Shown piece after piece: positions 17,200 to 24,902 of a stretch of DNA of 64,000 nt (position 1 is its first letter; every line of letters starts with the position of its first letter). This stretch comes from an uncultured Oscillospiraceae bacterium (GTDB taxonomy: Bacteria > Bacillota > Clostridia > Oscillospirales > Oscillospiraceae), in NCBI GenBank assembly GCA_951801655.1, contig CATONV010000003.1, positions 1 to 64,000 on the forward strand. Direction: 5' to 3'. The notes beneath the pieces are model-generated. The model had not been told where the DNA came from. It searched no databases and saw nothing but the letters and a program-made list of their open reading frames with translations. Made by a program: the position numbers and the translations under genes.

Positions 17200-18474
17200 T
17201 TATCGGGACAGAGGTCCTGTTTTGCCCATGTAGTCCTCTGTTTCCTGGGGCAAGCCCCGGGAACGCAGACCGTAGCCCACCAGTCGGCTCACCACACTGT
17301 AAATCATGGCAAAGACGGGTACCCCCAGCACCATCCCGGCAAAGCCGAACAGCCCGCCGAAAAGCAAAATGGAGAACAGCACCCAGAAAGAGGCCAGGCC
17401 GGTGGAATCCCCCAGAATTTTGGGCCCCAGGATGTTTCCGTCGAACTGCTGAAGGGCCAGAATAAAGATGGCGAAGTAGACCGCCTGGAGAGGGTTGGCC
17501 AGAAAGATCAGCAGCCCGCATGGGATGGCCCCGATGAAGGGCCCAAAGAAAGGGATAATATTGGTCACCCCCACAATCACGGCAATCAGGGCCGGGTAGG
17601 GAAATTTAAAAATGTTGCAGCACACCAGACAGATGACGCCGATGATCAGAGAGTCCAGCAGCTTGCCATTGATAAAGCCGCTCATAATTTTATAGGCATT
17701 TCTGGTCTCCGACACAATCAGGTCCGCAATATCGGTGCGGAACATGCTGTACACAATTTTCTTGCTCTGGGCGGCGAAGATATCCTTTCGGGCCAGCAAA
17801 TAGACCGAAACGATGATGGCAATCAGCAGATCCTTCACCAGCACCAGAAAACCTACCAGCATTCCCGAGACCCCCGCCATCACTCCGGTGAGGTTGGGCA
17901 GAACGGTGGTGCGCACCCACTGGAAGGTGGTGGAAACCGACTCCAGATTGGGCAGGATGTCGGCGTTCAGCCACTGCTCCAGAGAGGTGGCAGCGGAGTT
18001 GTAAATGGACATAACAGAGGCCTGAATATCCGGATTATCCTCAAAAAACCGCTGAAGCCAGACCTGGACTACCTCAATGTAATCCGGAATGGACTGCACC
18101 AGCCCCACGACGCTGTCATACACCTGGGGGATGACCATAGCCAGCAGCAGGTAAAACAGAAAGAAGGCCAGCAGCAAACTGAACACAATTGCCACAAAGT
18201 TAAGAAAGCTGTGATCCCTGGGGGCCTTGACCCGCTGATCCGGGGTAATGGCAATGAGGAACCGGAGGATATTGCGGTGAATGGGCAGCAGCAAAAAGGC
18301 AATCACCGCCCCCATAAAAATCGGGCGCAGAATACTCCCCAGGCTGTTAAAAAAAACGGTGACCTTCTCCAAATGGAACAGCAGGAAAAACAGACAAAGC
18401 GACGCCGCGATCACCGCAAAGGCGGTCAGCCCGGCGGACAAATAGGGGTGTCTGTCATTGCGCTTCACGGTCAT
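17200..18474 (-). CDS. AI-2E family (PerM-like) transporter
   Basis: A 424-residue inner-membrane protein with about eight hydrophobic segments and the family's C-terminal half: NGKLLDSLIIGVICLV, FPYPALIAVIVGVTNIIPFFGPFIGAIPC and QFDGNILGPKILGDSTGL. Family members are linked to autoinducer-2 export, Na+/H+ exchange or cell-envelope processes, and substrates are not predictable from sequence. It begins 13 nt after purB ends and is presumably expressed with it. Confidence 0.88.
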   Translation of the reverse strand: MTVKRNDRHPYLSAGLTAFAVIAASLCLFFLLFHLEKVTVFFNSLGSILRPIFMGAVIAFLLLPIHRNILRFLIAITPDQRVKAPRDHSFLNFVAIVFSLLLAFFLFYLLLAMVIPQVYDSVVGLVQSIPDYIEVVQVWLQRFFEDNPDIQASVMSIYNSAATSLEQWLNADILPNLESVSTTFQWVRTTVLPNLTGVMAGVSGMLVGFLVLVKDLLIAIIVSVYLLARKDIFAAQSKKIVYSMFRTDIADLIVSETRNAYKIMSGFINGKLLDSLIIGVICLVCCNIFKFPYPALIAVIVGVTNIIPFFGPFIGAIPCGLLIFLANPLQAVYFAIFILALQQFDGNILGPKILGDSTGLASFWVLFSILLFGGLFGFAGMVLGVPVFAMIYSVVSRLVGYGLRSRGLPQETEDYMGKTGPLSR

Positions 18475-18487
18475 ACACCGCCTTTCC

Positions 18488-19924
18488 TCATACCTTCAGC
18501 TCCGTATTCCCCCGGTCCAGGGCGCTGGCGTATTGTTTTAGGACCGGGTCAATCTGAGAGGTTAAAAATTCCTCCACCTGTTCGGGGCAGCGGCCGATGT
18601 AGGCCGCAGGGTCCAGATGGGCGGACAGCTCCTCACGGGTCATGCTGAACGCCGGGTCGGCAGCCATCAGGTCGATCAGATTATTGGGCAGACCCAGCTC
18701 CTTTACATTTCTGCCCGCCTCCTGAGACAGCACCCGGATGCGCTCATGGAGCCGCTGCCGGTCCCCTCCCCGCTTCACCGCGTCCATCATGATATTCTCG
18801 CTGGCCATGAAGGGGAGCTCCTCCAGCACATGTTTTTCAATCACCTTGGGGTGGACCACCAGCCGGTCGGCCACATTGGCCCAGATGTTCAAAATGGCGT
18901 CCACAGCCAAAAAAGCCTCTGGAACAGACAGGCGTTTGTTGGCCGAGTCATCCAGGGTGCGCTCAAACCACTGAGTGGCGGCGGTCACCGCCGGGTTTCC
19001 CACGTCCACGATGACATACCGGGCCAGAGAACAGATGCGCTCACACCGCATGGGATTGCGTTTGTAGGGCATGGCCGAGGACCCGATCTGATTCTTTTCA
19101 AAAGGTTCCTCCACCTCTTTCAGGTGGCACAGCAGCCGCAGGTCGGTGGCAAATTTGCTTGCGGATTGGGCCACCCCGGCCAGAGAGGACACCACGTTGT
19201 AGTCCAGCTTTCTGGAATAGGTCTGTCCACTCACAGGGACAACAGATGTAAAGCCCATCTCCTTTGCAATCTTTTCCTCCAGCAGCTTCACCTTCTCGTG
19301 GTCCCCTTCAAAGAGCTCCAAAAAGGAGGCCTGCGTACCGGTGGTTCCCTTGGACCCCAGCAGAGTCAGCGTGGAAATGCGGTGCTCCACCTCCTCCAGG
19401 TCCATAAGCAGCTCGTTCATCCACAGGGTAGCCCGCTTGCCCACGGTGACCAGCTGAGCGGCCTGGAAATGAGTATAGCCAAGGGTTGGCAAGTCTTTAT
19501 ACTTGTCAGCAAAATCCCGCAGACGGGCCAGCACTCCAACAAGCTTGTCCCGGATCAGCTCCAGCCCCTCCCGCATCAGGATGATGTCGGTATTGTCCCC
19601 TACGTAGCAGCTGGTGGCCCCCAGGTGGATGATGGGCATAGCCTTGGGGCACAGCTCGCCGTAGGTGTGGACGTGGGCCATTACGTCGTGGCGCAGTTTT
19701 TTCTCCCACTGGGCGGCCTTCTCATAGTCGATGTCCTCCACATGCGCCTCCAGCTCCTCCACCTGCTCCCGGGTGACGGGCAGGCCCAGCTCCATCTCCG
19801 CCCGGGCCAGGGCCACCCACAGGCGGCGCCAGGTAGAAAACTTCTTGTCCGGGGAGAAGATAAACTGCATCTCGTCGCTGGCATAACGTGAGGAAAGGGG
19901 ACTCTCATAGCGGTTGGCAGGCAT
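18488..19924 (-). CDS. purB: Adenylosuccinate lyase
   Basis: Catalyses fumarate release from SAICAR and from adenylosuccinate in purine synthesis. The 478 residues include the signature GSSAMPYKRNPMRCE (flexible catalytic loop), THFQAAQLVTVGKRATLW, LGATSCYVGDN and KGTTGTQASFLELF. The N-terminal YESPLSSRYAS is typical of the clostridial/eukaryote-like subgroup. A consensus-like promoter precedes it. No other purine gene is adjacent. Confidence 0.96.
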   Translation of the reverse strand: MPANRYESPLSSRYASDEMQFIFSPDKKFSTWRRLWVALARAEMELGLPVTREQVEELEAHVEDIDYEKAAQWEKKLRHDVMAHVHTYGELCPKAMPIIHLGATSCYVGDNTDIILMREGLELIRDKLVGVLARLRDFADKYKDLPTLGYTHFQAAQLVTVGKRATLWMNELLMDLEEVEHRISTLTLLGSKGTTGTQASFLELFEGDHEKVKLLEEKIAKEMGFTSVVPVSGQTYSRKLDYNVVSSLAGVAQSASKFATDLRLLCHLKEVEEPFEKNQIGSSAMPYKRNPMRCERICSLARYVIVDVGNPAVTAATQWFERTLDDSANKRLSVPEAFLAVDAILNIWANVADRLVVHPKVIEKHVLEELPFMASENIMMDAVKRGGDRQRLHERIRVLSQEAGRNVKELGLPNNLIDLMAADPAFSMTREELSAHLDPAAYIGRCPEQVEEFLTSQIDPVLKQYASALDRGNTELKV

Positions 19925-19989
19925 AATATCGACCTCTTCTTCTGATTTGCCGCGGGGCTCGGAACCGCCCCTTCCGGTTTTGTGAGATC

Positions 19990-20018
19990 ATTATACCGCA
20001 TTTCCTCCCCCATTGCCA
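19990..20018 (-). promoter_or_regulatory. sigma-A promoter of purB
   Basis: On the minus strand TGGCAA (20013-20018), a 17-bp spacer and a perfect TATAAT (19990-19995). No purine riboswitch-like structure is apparent in the short leader. Confidence 0.65.
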
Positions 20019-20110
20019 GCCCTGGAAAAAAATTTCACAAAACTTTAAGGAAAAAACGAGAGTCGTCAAAGAAGAACAGAGGCAACCATCGCAAACGGCA
20101 GGTTTTCTAT

Positions 20111-20241
20111 AGCAATCTGAGAATTGCTGACAGCATTCTGTAGGGGCGGGTATCACCCGCCCGCAATCACGACATACACTGCATCATCGTGCGGGCGGAT
20201 GGTATCCGCCCCTACAGGTATTGCAATTTTTGAAGATTGCT
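20111..20241. repeat. Palindromic intergenic repeat, copy 1
   Basis: The core at 20139-20216 (78 bp) has inverted termini TGTAGGGGCGG and CCGCCCCTACA, with arms ending in CGCCCGC around a short unique centre. It is flanked by a weaker second inverted repeat, 20111-20127 with 20223-20241. The same termini recur at 23732-23801 and 28641-28669, with diverged relatives at 24833-24902 and 60721-60794. No coding capacity. It is probably a REP- or MITE-like element. Confidence 0.75.
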
Positions 20242-20265
20242 GCGTGTTTCCCCGAGGCAGGGCCC

Positions 20266-20294
20266 TTGACATTTCCTTCGGTTCATGCTATGCT
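20266..20294 (+). promoter_or_regulatory. sigma-A promoter of the ABC-F gene
   Basis: Perfect TTGACA (20266-20271), a 17-bp spacer and TATGCT (20289-20294). Transcription should begin near 20301, giving a leader of about 217 nt before the ABC-F start codon. Confidence 0.88.
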
Positions 20295-20325
20295 GTCTCC
20301 AATCAAACAGATTGGAGGCGGGAAG

Positions 20326-20346
20326 ATGCGCAAAACCACTTGCTGA
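20326..20346 (+). CDS. Leader peptide MRKTTC upstream of the ABC-F gene
   Basis: A six-codon ORF with a strong SD (GGAGG at 20314-20318, 7 nt before ATG). The SD lies in the 3' arm of a perfect 8-bp inverted repeat (CTCCAATC 20297-20304 with GATTGGAG 20310-20317). The 5' arm overlaps the predicted transcription start, so how much of that hairpin forms depends on the exact +1. Short leader ORFs of this kind drive ribosome-dependent attenuation of antibiotic-resistance ABC-F genes. Expression is inferred from position and SD. Confidence 0.65.
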   Translation: MRKTTC

Positions 20347-20351
20347 TTCCG

Positions 20352-20494
20352 TGACAGGAATTGATGCGGGCTGTGAGAACAGCCCGGTTCTGTCATGGGT
20401 CCGCAGGAGGAAACGCGCAGTCTTCCCCTTTCGGCTCATATTGGGCATATCATGCCCCTGCCGCCGCAAGAGGGAGTCCCTCCTGCGGTTTTTT
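20352..20494 (+). promoter_or_regulatory. Attenuator: leader hairpin, alternative pairing and terminator
   Basis: Downstream of the leader peptide lies a two-part hairpin (TGACAG 20352-20357 with CTGTCA 20390-20395, inner GGGCTGT/ACAGCCC). A terminator follows: CCGCA-A-GAGGG (20464-20474) with CCCTC-C-TGCGG (20478-20488), then TTTTTT (20489-20494). CCGCAGGAGG at 20401-20410 is perfectly complementary to 20479-20488, the terminator's 3' arm, so it can act as antiterminator. Two mutually exclusive folds are therefore written in the sequence; which state is induced by drug is inferred. Confidence 0.75.
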
Positions 20495-20517
20495 CGCGCA
20501 TGACAGGAGGGAACGAT

Positions 20518-21996
20518 ATGTCGCAAATCACCATACAAAATCTGCATTTCACCTACGATGGAGACCACACCCCGGTATTTGACGGGCTGAATCTCCAGCT
20601 GGACACCAATTGGAAGCTGGGCCTGGTGGGCCGAAACGGTCGGGGTAAAACCACTCTGCTCCGACTGCTTGCCGGAGAACTGGAGGGCCGCGGGACGGTC
20701 TTCCTCCGCCAGCCCTGTCTGCGCTGGCCCAGGCCGGTGGCCGACACAGACCGGCGGGCGCTGGACATCCTGCTGGAGGGTGCGCCGCCGGAGGAGGCGT
20801 GGCGTCTGAGCTGGGAGCTGTCCAAGCTGAGGCTGGGAGAGGAGGTGCTGGACCGGCCCTTCGCCACTCTCAGCGGCGGGGAACAGACCCGCGCTTTGCT
20901 GGCCACCCTCTTTTTGGACGAGGGGGCCTACCCCATGCTCGACGAACCCACCAATCATCTGGACGGCCCCGGCCGGGATCTGGTGTCCAGCTATCTCCGG
21001 GGATTGGACCGGGGCTTTCTGCTGGTGTCCCATGACCGGGCCTTTCTGGACGGCTGCGTGGACCACATCCTGGCCCTGAACCCCACCGGCCCGGAGCTGG
21101 TACGGGGCACCTTCTCCAGCTGGTTTCGGGATAAGGAGGACCGGGACCGCGGGGAGGCCGCCCGGAACGAGAAGCTGAAGGGGGAGATACGCCGGCTGGA
21201 GCAGGCGGCAAAGCGGGTCGACCGCTGGTCGGACAGAGTAGAGAGGAGCAAATACCACAGTGAGAACTCCGGATTAAAGGTAGATCGGGGATTTATCGGC
21301 CACAAATCGGCCAAAATGATGCAGCGGGCAAAAAATATCGAGGACCGGCAGCACAGGGCTATCCAGGAGAAAACGGGGCTTCTCAAAGACATCGAGAGGG
21401 CAGACAGCCTGAAACTGACCCCCCTGATCTACCACAGTGGCCGCCTGCTGGAGGGCCGTGACCTGGCCGTCTCCTATCCCGGCGTCCACGGAAGACCGGT
21501 TAGCCTCACCCTGCGCCAGGGGGACCGCCTCTGCCTCAGCGGCGGCAACGGCTCGGGCAAGACCAGCCTGCTGCGGCTCATTCTGGGGGAGGAAGTCCCC
21601 CACACAGGGACGCTGTTCCGGGCCTCCGGTCTTCAGATTTCCTTCGTCTCCCAAAAGGCAGACCACCTGCGGGGAGGCCTGGTCGCCTGGGCGGAAACTC
21701 AGGGCGTCGATCTGACTCAATTCCTTACCGTTCTGCGCAAGCTGGATTTCTCTCGAGAGCTGTTCCAGCGGGACATGTCTGAGTACAGCGCGGGGCAGCA
21801 GAAGAAGGTCCTCCTGGCAGCCAGTCTGTGCCACAGCGCACACCTGTATGTGTGGGACGAACCGCTGAACTATATCGACCTGTTCTCCCGGATGCAGCTG
21901 GAGGAGCTGCTCCTCCAGTACCGGCCCACCCTCCTCTTTGTGGAACACGACCAGGTCTTTCGGGAGAAAATTGCCACTCAGGTGGTGCAGATATAA
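20518..21996 (+). CDS. ABC-F ribosomal-protection protein, Lsa-like
   Basis: A soluble tandem ABC ATPase of 492 residues without membrane segments. ABC1 begins MSQITIQNLHFTYDG and has DTNWKLGLVGRNGRGKTTLL, very close in form to the Lsa group. ABC1 also has signature LSGGEQTRALLA and Walker B-like YPMLDEPTNHLD (the ABC-F DEPTNHLD motif). An arginine-rich interdomain linker (about 205-300) follows, which reaches the peptidyl-transferase centre in this class. ABC2 has GGNGSGKTSLL and SAGQQKKVLLA. Lsa proteins give lincosamide, streptogramin A and pleuromutilin resistance; that spectrum is inferred. The ATG follows AGGAGGGAACGAT. Confidence 0.88.
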   Translation: MSQITIQNLHFTYDGDHTPVFDGLNLQLDTNWKLGLVGRNGRGKTTLLRLLAGELEGRGTVFLRQPCLRWPRPVADTDRRALDILLEGAPPEEAWRLSWELSKLRLGEEVLDRPFATLSGGEQTRALLATLFLDEGAYPMLDEPTNHLDGPGRDLVSSYLRGLDRGFLLVSHDRAFLDGCVDHILALNPTGPELVRGTFSSWFRDKEDRDRGEAARNEKLKGEIRRLEQAAKRVDRWSDRVERSKYHSENSGLKVDRGFIGHKSAKMMQRAKNIEDRQHRAIQEKTGLLKDIERADSLKLTPLIYHSGRLLEGRDLAVSYPGVHGRPVSLTLRQGDRLCLSGGNGSGKTSLLRLILGEEVPHTGTLFRASGLQISFVSQKADHLRGGLVAWAETQGVDLTQFLTVLRKLDFSRELFQRDMSEYSAGQQKKVLLAASLCHSAHLYVWDEPLNYIDLFSRMQLEELLLQYRPTLLFVEHDQVFREKIATQVVQI

Positions 21997-22000
21997 GGCA

Positions 22001-22027
22001 AGAGAGAGGGCCAGCGGCCCTCTCTCT
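22001..22027. terminator. Convergent terminator-like hairpin
   Basis: A perfect 12-bp stem (22001-22012 with 22016-22027), loop AGC, between the convergent ABC-F and DUF4317 genes. The purine/pyrimidine arms have no strong U-tract on either side. Confidence 0.7.
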
Positions 22028-22030
22028 AAT

Positions 22031-23152
22031 TCAGGTAACGGGCATACCGTTGACCTCCACTCCCTCGCCAGCGGGAATCAGGAGGTACTTTTTTCCGTCG
22101 ATGATCCGGGTTTCCACCAGGTAGCTCTGCTCCGGGGACAGAGAAACGGTGACGTCTCCCGCCTTGACCTCAAATCGCCTGCAGTCGATGAGATTGGCGG
22201 GGCTGAGGGCCGCGCCCTCGCCAAACTGCTGGCCGCAGCTCTCGCAGAAGGCGGCCACCTTCTCCTCCTCCACCCCACAGCTCTGAAGGATATTTCCCAC
22301 CTCCCGGGCGGTCACGGCCAGGGGCTCCGGATCGCCTTTGTGCTGCTCGATGCGGTCTGTCAGCTGCTCGTGGACAGCCTGGACCACCTCCAGGCTGCAT
22401 GCCTCCTCCAAAGCCTGGGTAAGGGCGGCTTGAAAGGCCTCCCGTTGCTCCCCCGCCGACATGGGCGGCTCGGTGTGGAAAACAGCGTCCAAAAACTCCT
22501 GATGCAGCTCGTCGGCCTTCCGGGAGTAGGAAAGGGCGTTGTAAATGTTGGCCGCCCGGTCGTCAAATGCGGGAAACAGAAAGCCCAGCTCAGGCGGAGC
22601 CACCAGCTGGCGGGGCAGCGTATTGTGAAACTCATTCTCGCCGGGGAAATAGCTCAGCTCCGCTTTGCCGTCCTTCACCGGGCAGACACAGCACACGACA
22701 TAGGAGAACACCTGTTCGGAGGCATCCGCCTGCACCTCGCCGTCCCCGCCCCGGTGAGGTACGTCATAGGCGTCGTGGGCCAGCAGGATCAGATAGTTGC
22801 TGCCCTCCATGTCCAGAGAGTCGATCACCTTTTGATAAAAGTTCTCGCGGATTTCCCCGTCCTTCAGTTCGGAGTCCCGCAGGGCCATGAGCAGCCGGTG
22901 CTCATCGCTGTCCATCACCTGCCGGGTGGAAAACACAATGTCGATCAGGTTCTTCCCCAGCGTTCCGGACAGAGTTTTTTTCAACAATCCCAGATACTTT
23001 TCCGCCTCCTCCTGGGGCATTCTTCCCAAAGACTCATCCAGGTAGGAGACAATCTCTTTATTGCAGTTGACATAACATCCATAGATGCGGCTGATGGCGC
23101 TCTTGTCCGCCCGAAACCGGCGGCGCAGCTCACTGATTTCCTTTTGATTCAT
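22031..23152 (-). CDS. DUF4317 family protein
   Basis: A 373-residue cytosolic protein with the start and middle typical of DUF4317: MNQKEISELRRRFRADKSAISRIYGCYVN, FLGLLKKTLSG-like helix, and YLILLAHDAYDVPHRGGDG. No catalytic motif or membrane segment is evident. The family is common in gut clostridia and has no assigned function. It is monocistronic, convergent with the ABC-F gene. Confidence 0.8.
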   Translation of the reverse strand: MNQKEISELRRRFRADKSAISRIYGCYVNCNKEIVSYLDESLGRMPQEEAEKYLGLLKKTLSGTLGKNLIDIVFSTRQVMDSDEHRLLMALRDSELKDGEIRENFYQKVIDSLDMEGSNYLILLAHDAYDVPHRGGDGEVQADASEQVFSYVVCCVCPVKDGKAELSYFPGENEFHNTLPRQLVAPPELGFLFPAFDDRAANIYNALSYSRKADELHQEFLDAVFHTEPPMSAGEQREAFQAALTQALEEACSLEVVQAVHEQLTDRIEQHKGDPEPLAVTAREVGNILQSCGVEEEKVAAFCESCGQQFGEGAALSPANLIDCRRFEVKAGDVTVSLSPEQSYLVETRIIDGKKYLLIPAGEGVEVNGMPVT

Positions 23153-23180
23153 ATGTACCTCGCTTTTGTAAATTTCATTT

Positions 23181-23200
23181 CCCCCGGTTGAAGCCGGGGG
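23181..23200. terminator. Hairpin between DUF4317 and the XRE gene
   Basis: A 7-bp GC stem (23181-23187 with 23194-23200), loop TTGAAG, followed on the plus strand by ATTTTTAA. On the minus strand it could end the XRE transcript before DUF4317. Confidence 0.55.
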
Positions 23201-23263
23201 ATTTTTAACCTATTCTGAAAACATCCTCCAGACCTCTCCCGAAGGCCCTTCTCTCTCAGTGGT

Positions 23264-23476
23264 CTAACGGTTGACCTCCCGCTTGTCCGTGCGGCCCATA
23301 AGCCAGTCGATGGAGACCTGATAAAACTCAGCAATCGCCATCAGGTTGTCAGCCCGAGGTAATACCCCTCGCTCCAAGTCCTGATAGCCTCGGTAGGATA
23401 GTCCCACTTCACCGGCGGCTTGAACCTGAGTCAAATTTTTTTCTTTACGCAACAAGCGTAATCTATCAGATAACAT
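23264..23476 (-). CDS. XRE-family HTH regulator
   Basis: A 70-residue Cro/C1-type repressor that is almost only an HTH domain: LRLLRKEKNLTQVQAAGEVGLSYRGYQDLERG, then PRADNLMAIAEFYQVSIDWLMGRTD. The ATG at 23476 is chosen because GAGGAGAA sits 5 nt upstream; the reading from 23494 would put that SD inside the gene. It is divergent from a 60-residue ORF, echoing the XRE/small-ORF layout at 3.5-4.0 kb. Its target is probably the shared intergenic region. Confidence 0.88.
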   Translation of the reverse strand: MLSDRLRLLRKEKNLTQVQAAGEVGLSYRGYQDLERGVLPRADNLMAIAEFYQVSIDWLMGRTDKREVNR

Positions 23477-23553
23477 AAAAATTCTCCTCGACATACGAAT
23501 AACTACGTGCTATGATAACAGACAGAAAACTGTGCATTAGGAGGAAGCATAAT

Positions 23554-23736
23554 ATGGAAATTGAAATCCCCACGGTCATAGAAGAACTCTATCTGGGCCT
23601 CTACCCAGGTCCCGACCCGAAATTCTGGCCGGACTATCTGAAAGACGACCCCGTCCGAGCCCACGGACTGCTCAGCTTTTACCGCGGACTTCGTCTAGGC
23701 TTCCAGATGGCCAGCCTCTGCCTGGGCGGGATGTAG
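23554..23736 (+). CDS. Small hypothetical protein, possibly DUF6809-like
   Basis: 60 residues, ATG preceded by AGGAGGAAG. The N-terminal TVIEELYLGLYPG and C-terminal FYRGLRLGFQMASLCLG resemble the two ends of DUF6809 proteins (IEELY...P and GFRLG...M), with the middle much shortened. That link is tentative. The stop codon TAG is supplied by the first bases of a palindromic repeat (TGTAGGGG), so the original C-terminus may have been altered when the repeat arrived. It is paired with a divergent XRE regulator. Confidence 0.55.
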   Translation: MEIEIPTVIEELYLGLYPGPDPKFWPDYLKDDPVRAHGLLSFYRGLRLGFQMASLCLGGM

Positions 23737-23801
23737 GGGCGGCCTGTGGCCGCCCGTTTCAGGATGCATTAACTGCCGGGCGGCCACAGGCTGCCCCTAC
23801 A
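23732..23801. repeat. Palindromic intergenic repeat, copy 2
   Basis: A 70-bp element. The arms TGTAGGGGCGGCCTGTGG at the left and their complement at the right end (23777-23801) match almost perfectly around a 20-bp centre. It overlaps the stop codon of the small ORF and ends 15 bp before the phoH stop. Confidence 0.8.
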
Positions 23802-23815
23802 AGGCGTTTTCTTCT

Positions 23816-24796
23816 CTACCGCTTGTCCTTCTTCTGATTCCGCCGGTCCTCGTCCACCTCGTAGGCCTTGATAATTTTCTGCACCAGGGCGTGACGGACC
23901 ACGTCGGACTCGTTCAGGCGGAGGATGGCGATATCCTCCACCCCCTTCAGCACCCGCATGGCCTCCCGCAGTCCGGACACCTTGTCCGCAGGCAGGTCGA
24001 TCTGGGTGATATCGCCGGTGATCACAATTTTGGACCCGAAGCCCAGGCGGGTGAGGAACATTTTCATCTGTTCCCGGCTGGTGTTCTGGGCCTCGTCCAG
24101 AATGATGAAGGAGTCGTCCAGCGTACGGCCCCGCATGTAGGCCAGAGGGGCCACCTCGATGTTGCCCCTCTCCAGGTACTTCTGGTAGGTCTCCGGACCC
24201 AGCATCTCAAACAGCGCGTCGTACAGCGGCCGCAGGTAGGGGTCCACCTTACTCTGCAAATCGCCAGGAAGGAAGCCCAGCCTCTCCCCCGCCTCCACCG
24301 CCGGGCGGGTGAGGATGATGCGGTTGATCTCCTTGGAGCGGAAGGCGGCCACGGCGGCGGCCACCGCCAGATAGGTCTTGCCTGTGCCGGCGGGCCCCAC
24401 CCCCACGGTGACCACATTGTTCCTGATGGCCTCCACATACTTCTTCTGTCCCAGGGTCTTGGCTTTGATGGGCTTGCCCTTGGCGGTGACGCAGATCACG
24501 TCTCCGGCCAGCTGGACGATTTGACTCTCCCGGCCCTCCCGCACCAGCTGGGTAATATAGCGCACATTCTGCTCGTTGATGGCCTCCCCCTTGGAGGCCA
24601 GAGTCATCAGATTCTCAATGGCCTTGACGGCGTACATGACCCCCTCCGGGTCCTCCCCCGCCACCTTGAGCATGGAGTCCCGGCTCACCACCGTGACCCC
24701 CATCTCATGCTCGATGATTCGGATATTTTCGTCGAAGGAACCAAACACATTGATGGTCTCCTCCAGACGCTCTAAGCTGATGGTCTGTTCTGTCAT
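23816..24796 (-). CDS. phoH: PhoH family ATPase
   Basis: A 326-residue PhoH-like cytosolic ATPase. An N-terminal KH-like region is followed by the ATPase with Walker A GPAGTGKTYLAVAAAV, RPAVEAGERLGFLPGD and Walker B DSFIILDEAQNTS, then LTRLGFGSKIVITGDITQIDLP. Family members are probable RNA-linked helicases/ATPases. It lies downstream of yqfC and yqfD, as in Bacillus. The Bacillus order continues with pgpH (yqfF) and ybeY; here a repeat and a small ORF follow instead. Confidence 0.95.
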   Translation of the reverse strand: MTEQTISLERLEETINVFGSFDENIRIIEHEMGVTVVSRDSMLKVAGEDPEGVMYAVKAIENLMTLASKGEAINEQNVRYITQLVREGRESQIVQLAGDVICVTAKGKPIKAKTLGQKKYVEAIRNNVVTVGVGPAGTGKTYLAVAAAVAAFRSKEINRIILTRPAVEAGERLGFLPGDLQSKVDPYLRPLYDALFEMLGPETYQKYLERGNIEVAPLAYMRGRTLDDSFIILDEAQNTSREQMKMFLTRLGFGSKIVITGDITQIDLPADKVSGLREAMRVLKGVEDIAILRLNESDVVRHALVQKIIKAYEVDEDRRNQKKDKR

Positions 24797-24832
24797 GGAT
24801 CAATGATCTCTCCTTGGTATGGTTAAATCTTC

Positions 24833-24902
24833 TGTAGGGCACGGCGACCCCGGCGCGCCGTTTCCTTGCCCTTCTCTCAAAGCGGCGGGCCGGGCCGCTC
24901 TA
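24833..24902. repeat. Diverged palindromic repeat between phoH and yqfD
   Basis: Imperfect inverted arms begin TGTAGGGC at 24833 and, on the minus strand, GTAGAGCGG at the other end, each followed by a run of CGGC-rich sequence. As at 23732, the repeat end supplies a stop codon: yqfD ends in the TAG at 24900-24902. It is related in design to the 20139 and 23732 elements but with different arm sequence. Confidence 0.5.

Noticed and set aside
20139-23801. Palindromic repeats as a CRISPR array
   Set aside because: Copies are kilobases apart, palindromic over about 70 bp, and not regularly spaced; no cas genes.
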